From an uncultured Eubacteriales bacterium (GTDB taxonomy: Bacteria > Bacillota > Clostridia > Peptostreptococcales > Anaerovoracaceae), in assembly GCA_900542295.1 (NCBI GenBank), contig UQNJ01000003.1:1-64000 (forward strand): 64,000 nt of DNA, given 5' to 3'. The position numbers and the translations under genes were made by a program. This document shows positions 25,639-34,823 of the stretch, piece by piece. Below the pieces are notes generated by a model, which worked only from the letters and a program-made list of their open reading frames with translations, did no database searches and was not told the origin of the DNA. Position 1 is the first letter of the stretch; each line of letters starts with the position of its first letter.

Positions 25639-26576
25639 AAACCTGTAAGGAATAAGGCAAAGACAGGAATACTCGCTACGGAAATCAAAGTAGTAAAAGC
25701 AATACTCTCTGCTGCAAGCAGGGAGTTTTTGTTTTCCATGACAGCAAGAGCTGAAGTAACTACAGCTGTAGGGAAAGCGGCAGCAAATATGGTTGTTATT
25801 TTTACATCTGTCGAAACAGGCAGCCAATTAACTGCCAAGAATATTATTACAGGCAGGGCAAACATTTTGATAAGGGAATTTGCTACAAGCTGCTTGTTTT
25901 TGATGATTCGTTTTATATTGCTTTCTCCGAGCTGCATACCGACAACCAGCATAGATAGAGGAACTGTTACATCGCCTATAAGTGTTACGCTGTCAAAAAT
26001 GAGACCGGGAAGGTGAAAACCTGCAAACAGCATAAGAATGCTTATGACTGATACTATCGTAGATGGATTGCAGAATGTTTTCAAAAGTCTTTTGATATTG
26101 AATTTTCCGTTTCCTGAATTGATATTAAATACGAAAGGACCTGCAGAGTACATATAAAGTGTCAGACAGATATTCTGCAAAATCATAAGATACAAGATGT
26201 CACCGCCGAATATTGCATTTGTGATTGGGAAACCCATAAAACCGTTATTTACGGTGGAAAAAGCCATTATATAAACTCCCAGATCTTCTTTTGGAGAAAC
26301 TTTTATGATTTTTTTGCATAAAAACCAGCCGACGATGAAAGATACGGTGAAAAAACCTATACCGCAAATAAATATCTCGACTGTTGCTCTTGCAGTATCG
26401 CTGTTGAATTCTTTTGAGGTTACTGACGAGAGAATCATACAGGGCGTCGTTACCATAAGCAGAAGATCCACGAAAAATTTTGTTGCGCTGCTCGGGATTA
26501 CTTTCAGCCTGTTTATGGCAAACCCAACTGCCATTATTAAGAAAATTGATGTGATTTTTGATAAAATTATAGTCAT
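25626..26576 (-). CDS. AEC-family transporter (auxin efflux carrier/malate permease-like)
   Basis: A 316-residue membrane protein with about ten hydrophobic segments in two fivefold halves, the AEC fold. The first segment with GFAINRLKVIP, the stretch NNGFMGFPI in the fourth segment (a family hallmark), and VGMQLGES are visible. Homologues export malonate, malate or other carboxylates; the substrate here is not readable. The ATG at 26576 has no clear ribosome site, and a TATAAT lies only about ten bases upstream on its strand, so the true start could be slightly inside, or the mRNA nearly leaderless. The gene diverges from the pot operon. Confidence 0.9.
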   Translation of the reverse strand: MTIILSKITSIFLIMAVGFAINRLKVIPSSATKFFVDLLLMVTTPCMILSSVTSKEFNSDTARATVEIFICGIGFFTVSFIVGWFLCKKIIKVSPKEDLGVYIMAFSTVNNGFMGFPITNAIFGGDILYLMILQNICLTLYMYSAGPFVFNINSGNGKFNIKRLLKTFCNPSTIVSVISILMLFAGFHLPGLIFDSVTLIGDVTVPLSMLVVGMQLGESNIKRIIKNKQLVANSLIKMFALPVIIFLAVNWLPVSTDVKITTIFAAAFPTAVVTSALAVMENKNSLLAAESIAFTTLISVASIPVFALFLTGFYNV

Positions 26577-26644
26577 AATAAAAACATTATATCACTACTC
26601 AGGAAACTTGTCACCGATAAATGAATTTATTTCTGCACTTTCAC

Positions 26645-26714
26645 TTGACATAAACCATATTTCGTATATAATTATTTTGCATGGTTGGTTTAGTATTTCT
26701 AAACTTTTAGTTTA
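26645..26714 (+). promoter_or_regulatory. promoter and palindromic operators of the puuR-pot operon
   Basis: -35 TTGACA (26645-26650, perfect), 16-nt spacer, -10 TATAAT (26667-26672). Just after the expected start lie two overlapping perfect palindromes: GTTTAG-N5-CTAAAC (26688-26704) and TAAACT-N3-AGTTTA (26700-26714). Their place at about +10 to +36 suits repression by the XRE/cupin protein that the first gene encodes. The remaining leader, about 95 bases, shows nothing else I can name. Confidence 0.65.
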
Positions 26715-26808
26715 TTAAAATAAAACGCAGCACTGATGAAAAGGTTCGGATGTTAAAACGAACTTGGTTTTCTGATTAAAGCGCAAGAATTTTATTAAAG
26801 GAATTAAA

Positions 26809-27345
26809 ATGGATATAGGAATTAAGATTAAGGAACTGAGAACTCTTAAAGGACTTACTCAGGAGGAACTTGCATCAAGGAGCGAGCTTTCAAAAGGATT
26901 TATTTCGCAGCTTGAAAATGATTTGACATCGCCCTCCATATCTACGCTGGAAGATATTCTGCAATGCCTTGGAGTTACCATAAATGAGTTTTTTGCAAAG
27001 GAGGAAACTCCTGTTCAGGTGGTGTTCGGAGAAGATGACTACTTTGAGAAAGTGGATGATGAGCTTAAGAACAAGACGGAGTGGATAATTCCCAATGCCC
27101 AAAAAAATATGATGGAGCCGATAAGAATGACTTTGTCAGCAGGAGGTTCAACTTATCCCGATAATCCGCACGAAGGTGAAGAACTTGGATATGTGCTTAA
27201 GGGTGAGATAACTATTGTCATAGGTGATGTAAAGCATATTGCAAAGGCAGGAGAAGCATTTTACTATACTCCCGACAGAAAACATTATATAACATCAAAG
27301 AAAGGAGCAGAAATTCTGTGGGTGACTACGCCGCCGAGTTTCTAA
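26809..27345 (+). CDS. XRE-family regulator with cupin sensor domain (PuuR-like)
   Basis: Residues 1-65 are an XRE helix-turn-helix ([34 protein letters not shown]). Residues 95-178 are a cupin_2 beta barrel ([19 protein letters not shown], then [13 protein letters not shown]). In PuuR and its clostridial relatives the cupin senses polyamines or their precursors. As first gene before potABCD it most likely represses the polyamine import operon. The length of 178 residues is normal. AAAGGAATTAAA precedes the ATG. The two palindromes in its own leader are good operator candidates. Confidence 0.9.
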   Translation: MDIGIKIKELRTLKGLTQEELASRSELSKGFISQLENDLTSPSISTLEDILQCLGVTINEFFAKEETPVQVVFGEDDYFEKVDDELKNKTEWIIPNAQKNMMEPIRMTLSAGGSTYPDNPHEGEELGYVLKGEITIVIGDVKHIAKAGEAFYYTPDRKHYITSKKGAEILWVTTPPSF

Positions 27346-27352
27346 TTTACAA

Positions 27353-28420
27353 ATGGCACTTATAGAACTTATAGATATTTCAAAATCATTTGATGGAGAA
27401 CTTGTGCTTGATGAGTTTAACCTCAGTATTAAGGAAAACGAATTTATCACATTGCTTGGACCGTCAGGCTGCGGCAAGACCACCACATTGAGAATTTTGG
27501 GAGGGTTTGAAACCCCGGATACAGGGCGTGTAATGTTTAGGGGGGAAGATATAACAGATCTTGCACCTAACAAGCGCCATATAAATACAGTCTTTCAAAA
27601 GTATGCTCTGTTCCCCAATATGAATATAGCCGAAAACATAGCGTTCGGACTTAAAATCAGCGGAAAGAGCAAAGAATATATAAAAGATAAGGTGAAGTAT
27701 GCATTGAAGCTTGTAAATCTGAGTGGATACGAAAAGAGAAAGGTGGATTCTCTTTCGGGAGGCCAGCAGCAGCGTATAGCCATTGCAAGAGCAATTGTTA
27801 ATGAACCCAAGGTACTTCTCCTTGATGAACCTCTTGGAGCACTTGATTTAAAATTAAGGCAGGAAATGCAATATGAGCTCATCAGGCTTAAAAACGAACT
27901 GGGAATAACATTTCTTTATGTTACTCATGATCAAGAGGAAGCGCTTACTATGTCAGATAAGGTTGTTGTAATGAATAAAGGATATATACAACAAATGGGT
28001 ACGCCTGAAGAAATTTACAATGAGCCTGAGAATGCATTCGTCGCTGACTTTATAGGTGACAGCAATATAATAGACGGAGTAATGCTTGAGGACAGAATTG
28101 TAAAAATTTGCGGACATGTATTTCCTTGTATAGATGAAGGCTTCGGCAAAAACAAACCGGTCGATGTCGTTATCCGCCCCGAAGATATAATAATAGGGAA
28201 GCCCGGAAGCGGGGCAATGAACGGAGTAGTTACATCTAATGTTTTTATAGGAGTACATTATGAGATGTGCATAGAGGCAGGAGGTTTTGAATGGCTTGCT
28301 CAGAATACCATAAGCTATCCGGTAGGAAGCCATGTATCCATAGATGTAATACCTGAAAATATTCAGATAATGAATAAGCCTCAATCTGAAGATGAGGAGG
28401 CACTGGTTCTGGATGAGTAG
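27353..28420 (+). CDS. potA: spermidine/putrescine ABC transporter ATP-binding protein
   Basis: ATPase of the polyamine importer. Walker [17 protein letters not shown], signature [15 protein letters not shown], Walker [12 protein letters not shown], switch [14 protein letters not shown]; residues 270-350 form the TOBE regulatory domain. The length of 355 residues is typical. The ATG at 27353 lies eight bases after the regulator stop with no ribosome site of its own, so it depends on translation of the gene before it. The three other subunits follow without gaps. Confidence 0.96.
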   Translation: MALIELIDISKSFDGELVLDEFNLSIKENEFITLLGPSGCGKTTTLRILGGFETPDTGRVMFRGEDITDLAPNKRHINTVFQKYALFPNMNIAENIAFGLKISGKSKEYIKDKVKYALKLVNLSGYEKRKVDSLSGGQQQRIAIARAIVNEPKVLLLDEPLGALDLKLRQEMQYELIRLKNELGITFLYVTHDQEEALTMSDKVVVMNKGYIQQMGTPEEIYNEPENAFVADFIGDSNIIDGVMLEDRIVKICGHVFPCIDEGFGKNKPVDVVIRPEDIIIGKPGSGAMNGVVTSNVFIGVHYEMCIEAGGFEWLAQNTISYPVGSHVSIDVIPENIQIMNKPQSEDEEALVLDE

Positions 28421-29225
28421 AAAAATTTTCAGCGGCCCGTTTCTTATATTTATGTTATGCGGTACAATAGTCCCTTTAGGCGTAATTGCTTTTTACGGTA
28501 TAACAGACAGAAACGGCAATTTCACATTAGACAACATAACAGCTATAGTGACTGCTGAGCATTGGGAGGCTCTTGTACTGGCTCTTGAACTTGCCGTTAT
28601 AAGCACTGTGATATGTTTGGTGCTGGCGTTTCCTCTAAGCCTGATTCTCAAAGACAGCAGGTTTGGGAAAAAGGGCTTTATGGTATTTATATTCATATTG
28701 CCTATGTGGATGAATTTTTTGCTCAGGACCATGGCATGGCAGGTTTTGCTTGAGAGGAACGGAATTATAAATCAGGTTCTTGGAATGATAGGAATAGACC
28801 CTCTGAATATAATCAATACTCCTTATGCAGTTGTTTTGGGCATGGTGTATGATTACCTGCCGTTTATGGTTCTTCCCATTTACAATGCATTGATAAAGAT
28901 AGACAGGCATGTCATAGAGGCTGCTTATGACCTCGGCGCAAGTCATATTCAGGTCCTGAGAAAAATAATAGTTCCGTTGAGTGTTCCGGGTATAGTAAGC
29001 GGAATAACAATGGTATTTGTTCCGTCACTGACTACCTTCGCCGTATCCAATATGCTTGGAGGAGGAAAGGTTAATTTGATAGGAAACATCATAGAACAGG
29101 AATTTACAGCAAGCTCGAATTGGAATTTGGGTGCGGGGCTTTCCCTTGTAATGATGATTTTTATAGTCATAAGCATGGCTCTTATAGAAAAATTTGATAG
29201 AAACGGGGAGGGTAATCTGATATGA
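28413..29225 (+). CDS. potB: spermidine/putrescine ABC transporter permease PotB
   Basis: Inner-membrane permease with six segments and the EAA loop [34 protein letters not shown], after the first segment, is a PotB trait. I start at the ATG 28413, inside the end of potA (8-base overlap), with AGGAGG 12 bases upstream; an in-frame ATG at 28392 adds seven residues and has no ribosome site. Length 270 residues. The gene ends four bases into potC. Confidence 0.94.
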   Translation: MSRKIFSGPFLIFMLCGTIVPLGVIAFYGITDRNGNFTLDNITAIVTAEHWEALVLALELAVISTVICLVLAFPLSLILKDSRFGKKGFMVFIFILPMWMNFLLRTMAWQVLLERNGIINQVLGMIGIDPLNIINTPYAVVLGMVYDYLPFMVLPIYNALIKIDRHVIEAAYDLGASHIQVLRKIIVPLSVPGIVSGITMVFVPSLTTFAVSNMLGGGKVNLIGNIIEQEFTASSNWNLGAGLSLVMMIFIVISMALIEKFDRNGEGNLI

Positions 29226-30001
29226 AAAAGGTTTTAAAAGGTATTTACATTACCCTTATACTACTGTTTCTTTACATGCCTATAGGAACATTGATGGTAC
29301 TTTCTTTTAACGGCGGAAGATCCATGAATTCATGGAAAGGGTTTTCTCTTCGCTGGTATGAAGAGATGTTTCAGAGCGAGCAGATAATGGATGCGCTGAA
29401 AAATACTCTTACAATAGCATTCTGGGCGGCAGCCGTAGCTACAGTAGTGGGTGTGGCAGCTTGTATAGGCATTAGCAGTATGAGAGAAAAAAGCAAGGCT
29501 GTTTTGATGGGACTTAATAATATACCGCTTTTAAATGCAGATATAGTTACGGGAATTTCTCTTATGCTGTCGTTTTTGCTTTTTGGAATTTCACTTAATT
29601 ACGGAACAGTTCTTTTTGCCCATATAACATTTTGCATACCCTATGTGATACTTTCCGTAATGCCAAAATTCAGGCAGCTTGAAAATCACACATACGAGGC
29701 GGCGCTCGACCTTGGAGCATCTCCGTTTTATGCATTTGTAAAGGTGGTGCTGCCGGACATAATGCCGGGTATTTTATCGGGGTTTTTGTTGTCTTTTACT
29801 ATGTCTGTAGACGATTTTGTAATTACCCATTTTACAAGGGGTGTTGGAATCAACACAATTTCAACCCTTATATACAGTCAGGTAAAGGTTGGAATCAGAC
29901 CTACGCTGTATGCCCTTTCTACAGTTATATTTATAACGGTATTGATAATACTTATAGCAGTTAACATTATGAGTAATAAAAAGGAGGAAAAAAGAGTATG
30001 A
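29222..30001 (+). CDS. potC: spermidine/putrescine ABC transporter permease PotC
   Basis: Second permease of the polyamine importer, 259 residues, six membrane segments. The opening YLPIGTLMVLSFN-like stretch, FSLRWYEEMF, the EAA loop EAALDLGASPFYAFVKVVLPDI and SFTMSVDDFVITHF are all characteristic of PotC. Start ATGA overlaps the potB stop; the end overlaps potD by four bases. Together with PotB it forms the channel that PotA drives. Confidence 0.95.
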   Translation: MKKVLKGIYITLILLFLYMPIGTLMVLSFNGGRSMNSWKGFSLRWYEEMFQSEQIMDALKNTLTIAFWAAAVATVVGVAACIGISSMREKSKAVLMGLNNIPLLNADIVTGISLMLSFLLFGISLNYGTVLFAHITFCIPYVILSVMPKFRQLENHTYEAALDLGASPFYAFVKVVLPDIMPGILSGFLLSFTMSVDDFVITHFTRGVGINTISTLIYSQVKVGIRPTLYALSTVIFITVLIILIAVNIMSNKKEEKRV

Positions 30002-31041
30002 AAAAGATAATCACCCTGGTCCTTTCGCTGATGCTTATGATATCTTTGCTTGCAGGATGCGGCGGCAGAGATTCCAAGGATGAAGGAAAGACTCTGCACG
30101 TATATTGCTTCGGCGATTATTTTGACCCTGATCTTGAAGAAAAATTTGAAGAGGAAACGGGGTATGATGTAGTTGTTGATTTATTTGACACGAATGAAGA
30201 AATGTACCCTGTTGTAAAGAACAATACTGCCGATTATGATGTCATCTGTGCCTCTGATTATATGATAGAAAAGCTTGTTTTAGAGGGTGTACTTGACGAA
30301 ATAAATTACGATAATGTTCCGAATGCTGAAAATATAAGTGAAGTTATAAAACCGTTTATGGAAGGCTTCGATCCGGGCATGAAACATTCTCTGCCGCATA
30401 CATGGGGAACATACGGGATTATGTATAACAAGACTATGGTTGACGAAGAAATAACATCATGGGATGTTCTCTGGGATAAAAAATATGACGACAAGATAGT
30501 CATGCCGAACTCCATGAGAGAAGGCTTTATGTTGGCTGCAAAGAAGCTCGGATATTCAATAAATACCACCGATGAAAATGAGATAAAAGTCATTACGGAT
30601 GCGCTTATAGAACAGAAACCTCTTGCATACAGTTTTGACAACGACAGGGCAAGGGAAATTATGATAGGAGATTCTGCGGCAATGGCAGTTATTACTTCTG
30701 GAGAAGTCTTGTACTCTCAGGAAGAAAATGAAAACCTTGAATTCATAGTGCCTGAGGAGGGAACTGAAGTTTGGACTGATTGCTGGGCTATTCCTAAGAC
30801 AGCAAAAAATAAAGAGGCCGCAGAAGCGTGGATGAACTTCATGCTGGACGGTGAGGTGGCAAGAATAAATTTTGAATATTTGACATATGCAATACCTAAT
30901 ATCCATATAAATGATTTGACAGATAATCCTGTTTTGAATCCGTCACAGGAAATCTTATCAAGGTGTGAGACATTGAGGAATCTTGGCAGTGAAGCTGACG
31001 ATATGTACAGCACATATTGGAAAAAGTACAAGGCTGAATGA
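29998..31041 (+). CDS. potD: spermidine/putrescine-binding lipoprotein PotD
   Basis: Extracellular receptor of the importer, tethered by lipid: signal peptide ending in SLLAGC (Cys20). The mature part has the PotD/PotF fold markers HVYCFGDYFDPDLEEKFEE, YDVICASDYMIEKL and WGTYGIMYNK, with the ligand-contact region around EGTEVWTDCWAIPK (Trp and Asp). The length of 347 residues is normal. It is last in puuR-potABCD and is followed by an intrinsic terminator at 31121. Substrate (putrescine, spermidine or both) is not readable. Confidence 0.94.
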   Translation: MKKIITLVLSLMLMISLLAGCGGRDSKDEGKTLHVYCFGDYFDPDLEEKFEEETGYDVVVDLFDTNEEMYPVVKNNTADYDVICASDYMIEKLVLEGVLDEINYDNVPNAENISEVIKPFMEGFDPGMKHSLPHTWGTYGIMYNKTMVDEEITSWDVLWDKKYDDKIVMPNSMREGFMLAAKKLGYSINTTDENEIKVITDALIEQKPLAYSFDNDRAREIMIGDSAAMAVITSGEVLYSQEENENLEFIVPEEGTEVWTDCWAIPKTAKNKEAAEAWMNFMLDGEVARINFEYLTYAIPNIHINDLTDNPVLNPSQEILSRCETLRNLGSEADDMYSTYWKKYKAE

Positions 31042-31120
31042 AGTTTCTTACAATATAGTTAAGAAAACGTTAAAAAACAGCGACATACAAAGTATACAAC
31101 CCCAAAATATGATAAAATTG

Positions 31121-31156
31121 CAAGGTGTGATAAAGTTGCACCTTGTTTTTGTTTTT
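31121..31156 (+). terminator. terminator after potD, embedded in a direct repeat
   Basis: CAAGGTG (31121-31127) pairs with CACCTTG (31139-31145), followed by TTTTTGTTTTT. The 13-base sequence TGATAAAATTGCA (31110-31122) recurs as TGATAAAGTTGCA (31128-31140), 18 bases later, across the hairpin. Confidence 0.75.
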
Positions 31157-31168
31157 GGGGGAAGTATT

Positions 31169-32056
31169 ATGAAAAGTAAAAAGAGAGAAAAATGGGGAGA
31201 CAGAAGAGATGGAGTATGGCTTAAAAATGTGGATCCAATGCATGCGTTTATGCCGTACCTGTATCCCGACAGAAGTGATAACGAAGCTTTTATAAGCGAG
31301 CGGATAGACTTAAAAAATATCAACAGTTATATCGAAAGAAAAAACAGTGAAGGCGTGGAAGAACATTATAAATTGTTTCATGTTCTTATTGCTGCAATAG
31401 TAAAAACCATAGCGCTTAGACCTAAGATGAATATTTTTATAAAGGGCTACAGAATGTATCAGCGAAAAAAACTTACCATTGCATTTGTTGTGAAAAAACG
31501 GTTTGCCGACGAGGGAAAAGAGGCCTTGGCTTTTGTGGAGTTTGATGAAAACGATACCATAGAAACGGTTAGAGAAAAGATTTACAAGGAAATCAACACA
31601 TGCAGAGGTGAGGCGCTTGATAATTCCACGGCAGGAATGGATATACTCACGAAAATGCCAAGATTTTTACTGAGGTTTGTTGTATGGATACTGCATAAGT
31701 TGGATTTTTACGGAAGAGTACCTGAGTTCCTGATTAAAACCGATCCCAATCATGCTTCATGCTTTGTAACCAATCTGGGGTCTATAGGGCTTAAGTCAGG
31801 ATACCACCATCTTTCAAACTGGGGAACAAACTCATTGTTCATTGTTTTAGGCGAAAAAAGGATAAGACCCGTATATGATGAACATGGAAATATGAATATG
31901 ACAGAAACATTGGATATAGGAATTACTCTTGATGAGCGTATCGCAGATGGATATTACTATTCCAAAACAATAAAACTGCTTAAATATTTATTGAAAAATC
32001 CGGAGCTTCTTGAGCTTCCGGCGGGGGAGGAAGTAGATTATGATAAAAGAAAATAA
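31169..32056 (+). CDS. 2-oxoacid dehydrogenase E2/chloramphenicol-acetyltransferase-fold protein
   Basis: The 295-residue protein is the catalytic-domain part of E2 acyltransferases without any lipoyl or subunit-binding domain. Recognisable are HYKLFHVLIAAIVKTIALRP, CFVTNLGSIGL and the C-terminal box TLDERIADGYYYS. In active E2 and CAT enzymes that box reads DHRxxDG with a catalytic His; here Glu stands in its place, so normal acyl transfer is doubtful. I start at the ATG 31169 after GGGGGAAG; the frame runs open further upstream over the terminator, which is not credible. It overlaps the acyl-CoA synthetase gene by 17 bases, so the two act together, perhaps on a lipid or acyl-CoA. Confidence 0.82.
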   Translation: MKSKKREKWGDRRDGVWLKNVDPMHAFMPYLYPDRSDNEAFISERIDLKNINSYIERKNSEGVEEHYKLFHVLIAAIVKTIALRPKMNIFIKGYRMYQRKKLTIAFVVKKRFADEGKEALAFVEFDENDTIETVREKIYKEINTCRGEALDNSTAGMDILTKMPRFLLRFVVWILHKLDFYGRVPEFLIKTDPNHASCFVTNLGSIGLKSGYHHLSNWGTNSLFIVLGEKRIRPVYDEHGNMNMTETLDIGITLDERIADGYYYSKTIKLLKYLLKNPELLELPAGEEVDYDKRK

Positions 32057-33764
32057 TATGAATGTAAAAATGCCGTGGCTTAAAAGCCTTGACGGTATAC
32101 CGGCCCATCTTGAATATTACAAGGGCTCGATGTATGAAAAAATTGCAGAAGTTTCTGAAAATTACCCTGACCATATAGCCTATGATTTTATGGGTGCAAG
32201 AATAAAGTATAAAGATTTTATAGCCAAGGTTGACAGGTGTGCAAGAGCGCTTGCGGCGATAGGGGTCAAGAAGGGGGAAAGCGTTACTATTTGTATGCCC
32301 AATGCGCCTCAGTCAGTTATAATGTTTTATGCAGTAAATAAGATAGGTGCAATTGCCAACATGGTTCATCCTCTTTCCAGTGAAAAGGAAATTGAATTTT
32401 GCATAAAAGAATCGGCAAGTGTAGTATGTCTTACGCTGGATCAGTTCTATGGGAAATTTGAAAACATAAAAAGAAATATTCATCTTAGAAATCTTATTCT
32501 CACAAGCGTAAAGGATGTTCTTAGCCCGATAAAACGAAAAGGATATTATCTTGTAGAGGGAAGAAAGATAAAAAAGGTCCCTGAAAATGCAGAAATAATA
32601 TGGTGGAATAAATTTTTAGCGGATGGCCGCAAATATTACGGTTCTTTTCATACTCCGGCAAAAGCAGATGAACCTGCGGTAATATTATACAGCGGCGGAA
32701 CTACAGGTACTATGAAGGGAATTCTTCTTTCTAATCTGAATTTTAACGCTCTGGCGCAGCAGATAATAGCAACTAATCCCATGTTTAAGCCGGGTGATAA
32801 AATGTTAGCTGTGATGCCTATTTTCCACGGCTTTGGGCTTGGCGTATGTATACATTCGATGCTTGCTAACGGCGGCAGATGTTTGCTGATACCAAGATTT
32901 AACCCTGAAAGTTATGCAAAACTTCTAAAAAAGCATAAACCTAATTTTATTGCGGGAGTGCCTACTTTGTATGAGGCGTTACTTAGAATCAAGAGCCTTT
33001 CTCACGTAGACTTGTCATGTCTAAAAGGCGTTTTCAGCGGTGGAGACTCTCTTTCTGTAGAACTGAAAAAGAGATTCGATGCATTTTTGAAAAGTCATAA
33101 TGCAAGTATTCCGGTTCGTGAAGGCTACGGAACTACCGAATGTGTAACGGCAAGTTGCCTCACTCCTATAAACAGAGAAAAGGAGGGCAGCATAGGTCTG
33201 CCGTTTCCTGATACCTTTTACAAGATAGTTAAGCCGGGAAGCGAAGAGGAGGTTCCGTATGGTGAAGAGGGAGAAATATGCCTTGCAGGACCTACGGTTA
33301 TGATGGAATACATAAACAATCCGGAAGAAACAGCAAACACCCTGCGCAGACATAAAGACGGCATGACATGGGTACATACAGGAGACCTTGGAATGATGGA
33401 TGAAGAGGGATTTGTGTATTTCCGTCAGAGAATAAAGAGAATGATAATTACCAGTGGTTATAATGTATATCCTTCAAGAATAGAAAATATTCTGGACTCA
33501 CATGAACTGGTACACATGAGCTGTGTCATAGGAGTTCCGGACCCTTACAAAATGCAGAAAGTAGTTGCATTTGTGATGTTAAAGCCTGATGTAAAAATTT
33601 CGCACGAAGAAGCAGAAGAAATTCTTCTGAAGTATTGCAGCAAGCATGTTGCCAAGTATGCAATGCCTTCATCAATTCAGTTTAGGGACAATCTTCCAAA
33701 AACACTTGTAGGAAAGGTGGCATACAGAATTTTGGAAGAAGAAGAACTTAAAAAATATGCATAG
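32040..33764 (+). CDS. AMP-forming acyl-CoA synthetase/ligase
   Basis: An ANL-superfamily adenylating enzyme of 574 residues. Motifs: ILYSGGTTGTMKGILLSN (phosphate loop), REGYGTTECV, VHTGDLGMMDEEGFVYF (adenosine Asp) and RQRIKRMIITSGYNVYPSRIE (hinge), and KTLVGKVAYR (catalytic Lys). It activates a carboxylic acid, probably a medium or long fatty acid, to acyl-AMP and then to acyl-CoA. GGGGAGG lies nine bases before the ATG, inside the upstream gene. Coupled translation with the E2-like gene suggests a two-step use of the acyl group. A terminator follows. Confidence 0.92.
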   Translation: MIKENNMNVKMPWLKSLDGIPAHLEYYKGSMYEKIAEVSENYPDHIAYDFMGARIKYKDFIAKVDRCARALAAIGVKKGESVTICMPNAPQSVIMFYAVNKIGAIANMVHPLSSEKEIEFCIKESASVVCLTLDQFYGKFENIKRNIHLRNLILTSVKDVLSPIKRKGYYLVEGRKIKKVPENAEIIWWNKFLADGRKYYGSFHTPAKADEPAVILYSGGTTGTMKGILLSNLNFNALAQQIIATNPMFKPGDKMLAVMPIFHGFGLGVCIHSMLANGGRCLLIPRFNPESYAKLLKKHKPNFIAGVPTLYEALLRIKSLSHVDLSCLKGVFSGGDSLSVELKKRFDAFLKSHNASIPVREGYGTTECVTASCLTPINREKEGSIGLPFPDTFYKIVKPGSEEEVPYGEEGEICLAGPTVMMEYINNPEETANTLRRHKDGMTWVHTGDLGMMDEEGFVYFRQRIKRMIITSGYNVYPSRIENILDSHELVHMSCVIGVPDPYKMQKVVAFVMLKPDVKISHEEAEEILLKYCSKHVAKYAMPSSIQFRDNLPKTLVGKVAYRILEEEELKKYA

Positions 33765-33774
33765 ATATAAAAAG

Positions 33775-33810
33775 AAGTCTGGCTGTGATTTGTATCGGTC
33801 AGACTTTTTT
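33775..33810 (+). terminator. intrinsic terminator
   Basis: AAGTCTG (33775-33781) pairs with CAGACTT (33800-33806), with a TGAT/ATCG-type partial extension, followed by TTTT. It ends the acyl-CoA synthetase operon. Confidence 0.75.
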
Positions 33811-33880
33811 ATATTGTGCTCTTTGCTTGTAAAATAAATTTTAAAAATAAGCCCATATGACGAGTTTTATACAGATGTAA

Positions 33881-33971
33881 ACGGATTAAAACGGTTTAAT
33901 TCCGTATAAACTTGAGAAAAACAGAGCAAAACCTTTATTTTTAGCCATTATTTGGTGGCATGAAATTTGCT
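33881..33971 (+). promoter_or_regulatory. sigma-54 promoter with upstream activator-type palindrome
   Basis: TGGCATGAAATTTGCT (33956-33971) matches the -24/-12 consensus TGGCAC-N5-TTGCW; GG (33957-33958) and GC (33969-33970) are exactly 12 bases apart, start to start. About 65 bases upstream, ACGGATTAAA (33881-33890) and TTTAATTCCGT (33895-33905) form an imperfect palindrome, where an enhancer-binding protein would sit. The expected start is near 33982, only about 20 bases before the racemase ATG. No enhancer-binding protein gene is in the window. Confidence 0.75.
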
Positions 33972-34000
33972 TGAATGTTTATTGATGAGATTCAGCTCAA

Positions 34001-34765
34001 ATGATTTCTTATTTATTTGTCAGGAAAGGAAATAATACAAGCAAAAGTGTTATGGGTGAAGTAAGTACATTTAAGATAGGCGTTTTAGGGGGAATGGGAC
34101 CGGCGGCCACATGTTTATTTTACAAAATGATTACAGAAAAAACAGAGGCGTATAAGGATCAGGATCATATAAATATGATTATATACAGCGATGCTTCTAT
34201 GCCGGACAGAACAGAAGCTATACTTGGACAGAGTTTTGATGATGTGGCAGATAAAATGATGGAAGATATAAGAATTCTTGAAAAAGCGGGGTGCAGAGCT
34301 ATTTTTGTCACATGCAACACGGCTCATTTCTTTTTAGATATGTTGTCTGACAAGATTGAAATTCCGATAGTACACATGATAGATGAAACCGTTAAGGAAA
34401 TTCATAATAAAGGCATGGGAAGAAAGGTTGCTGTTCTTGCAACAGAAGGAACAGTAAAAACGGGACTTTATCAAAAACGGCTTGAAGATGCGTTCATGGA
34501 AGTTTATATTCCGGAAGAAAAAATCCAGAGCATGATAACGGAGCAGATATATGACAGGGTTAAGAAAGGCCTGCCCGGAGATATTGGAGTTTGGGAAACA
34601 ATTTCAGAAAGACTTAAAGAAGAAAATGTATCTGCGGCAATAATGGGATGCACGGAATTATCTGTAATAAAAAAACAATGTTGTTTGCCGGATATGTTTG
34701 TAGACCCATTGGAGATTCTTGCTGAGAAGGCGATAGTTTTTTGTGGGAAAAAAGTAAAACTATAG
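34001..34765 (+). CDS. aspartate/glutamate racemase family protein
   Basis: A cofactor-independent amino-acid racemase (aspartate/glutamate or broad-range RacX type). GVLGGMGPAATCLFYKMI is the family opening. The two catalytic cysteines are Cys105 in FVTCNTAHFF and Cys217 in IMGCTELSVI. SDASMPDRTEAI is also conserved. The first 17 residues are extra; the ATG at 34052 is a possible internal start, but AAAGGA (34025) is too far from it, so I keep 34001. It is the first gene after a sigma-54 promoter and is followed by a DmpA-type peptidase gene, suggesting a role in using D-amino acids or their peptides. Confidence 0.88.
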   Translation: MISYLFVRKGNNTSKSVMGEVSTFKIGVLGGMGPAATCLFYKMITEKTEAYKDQDHINMIIYSDASMPDRTEAILGQSFDDVADKMMEDIRILEKAGCRAIFVTCNTAHFFLDMLSDKIEIPIVHMIDETVKEIHNKGMGRKVAVLATEGTVKTGLYQKRLEDAFMEVYIPEEKIQSMITEQIYDRVKKGLPGDIGVWETISERLKEENVSAAIMGCTELSVIKKQCCLPDMFVDPLEILAEKAIVFCGKKVKL

Positions 34766-34823
34766 AAAATATGATTAAAAAGTGATATATTTATTTTGAT
34801 ATAAAAGTAGGAGGCGAGAAAGC

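Noticed and set aside
28733..28750. Sigma-54-like TGGCAGGTTTTGCTT inside potB
   Set aside because: The GG and GC are ten bases apart, not twelve, and it lies in the middle of a conserved permease gene.
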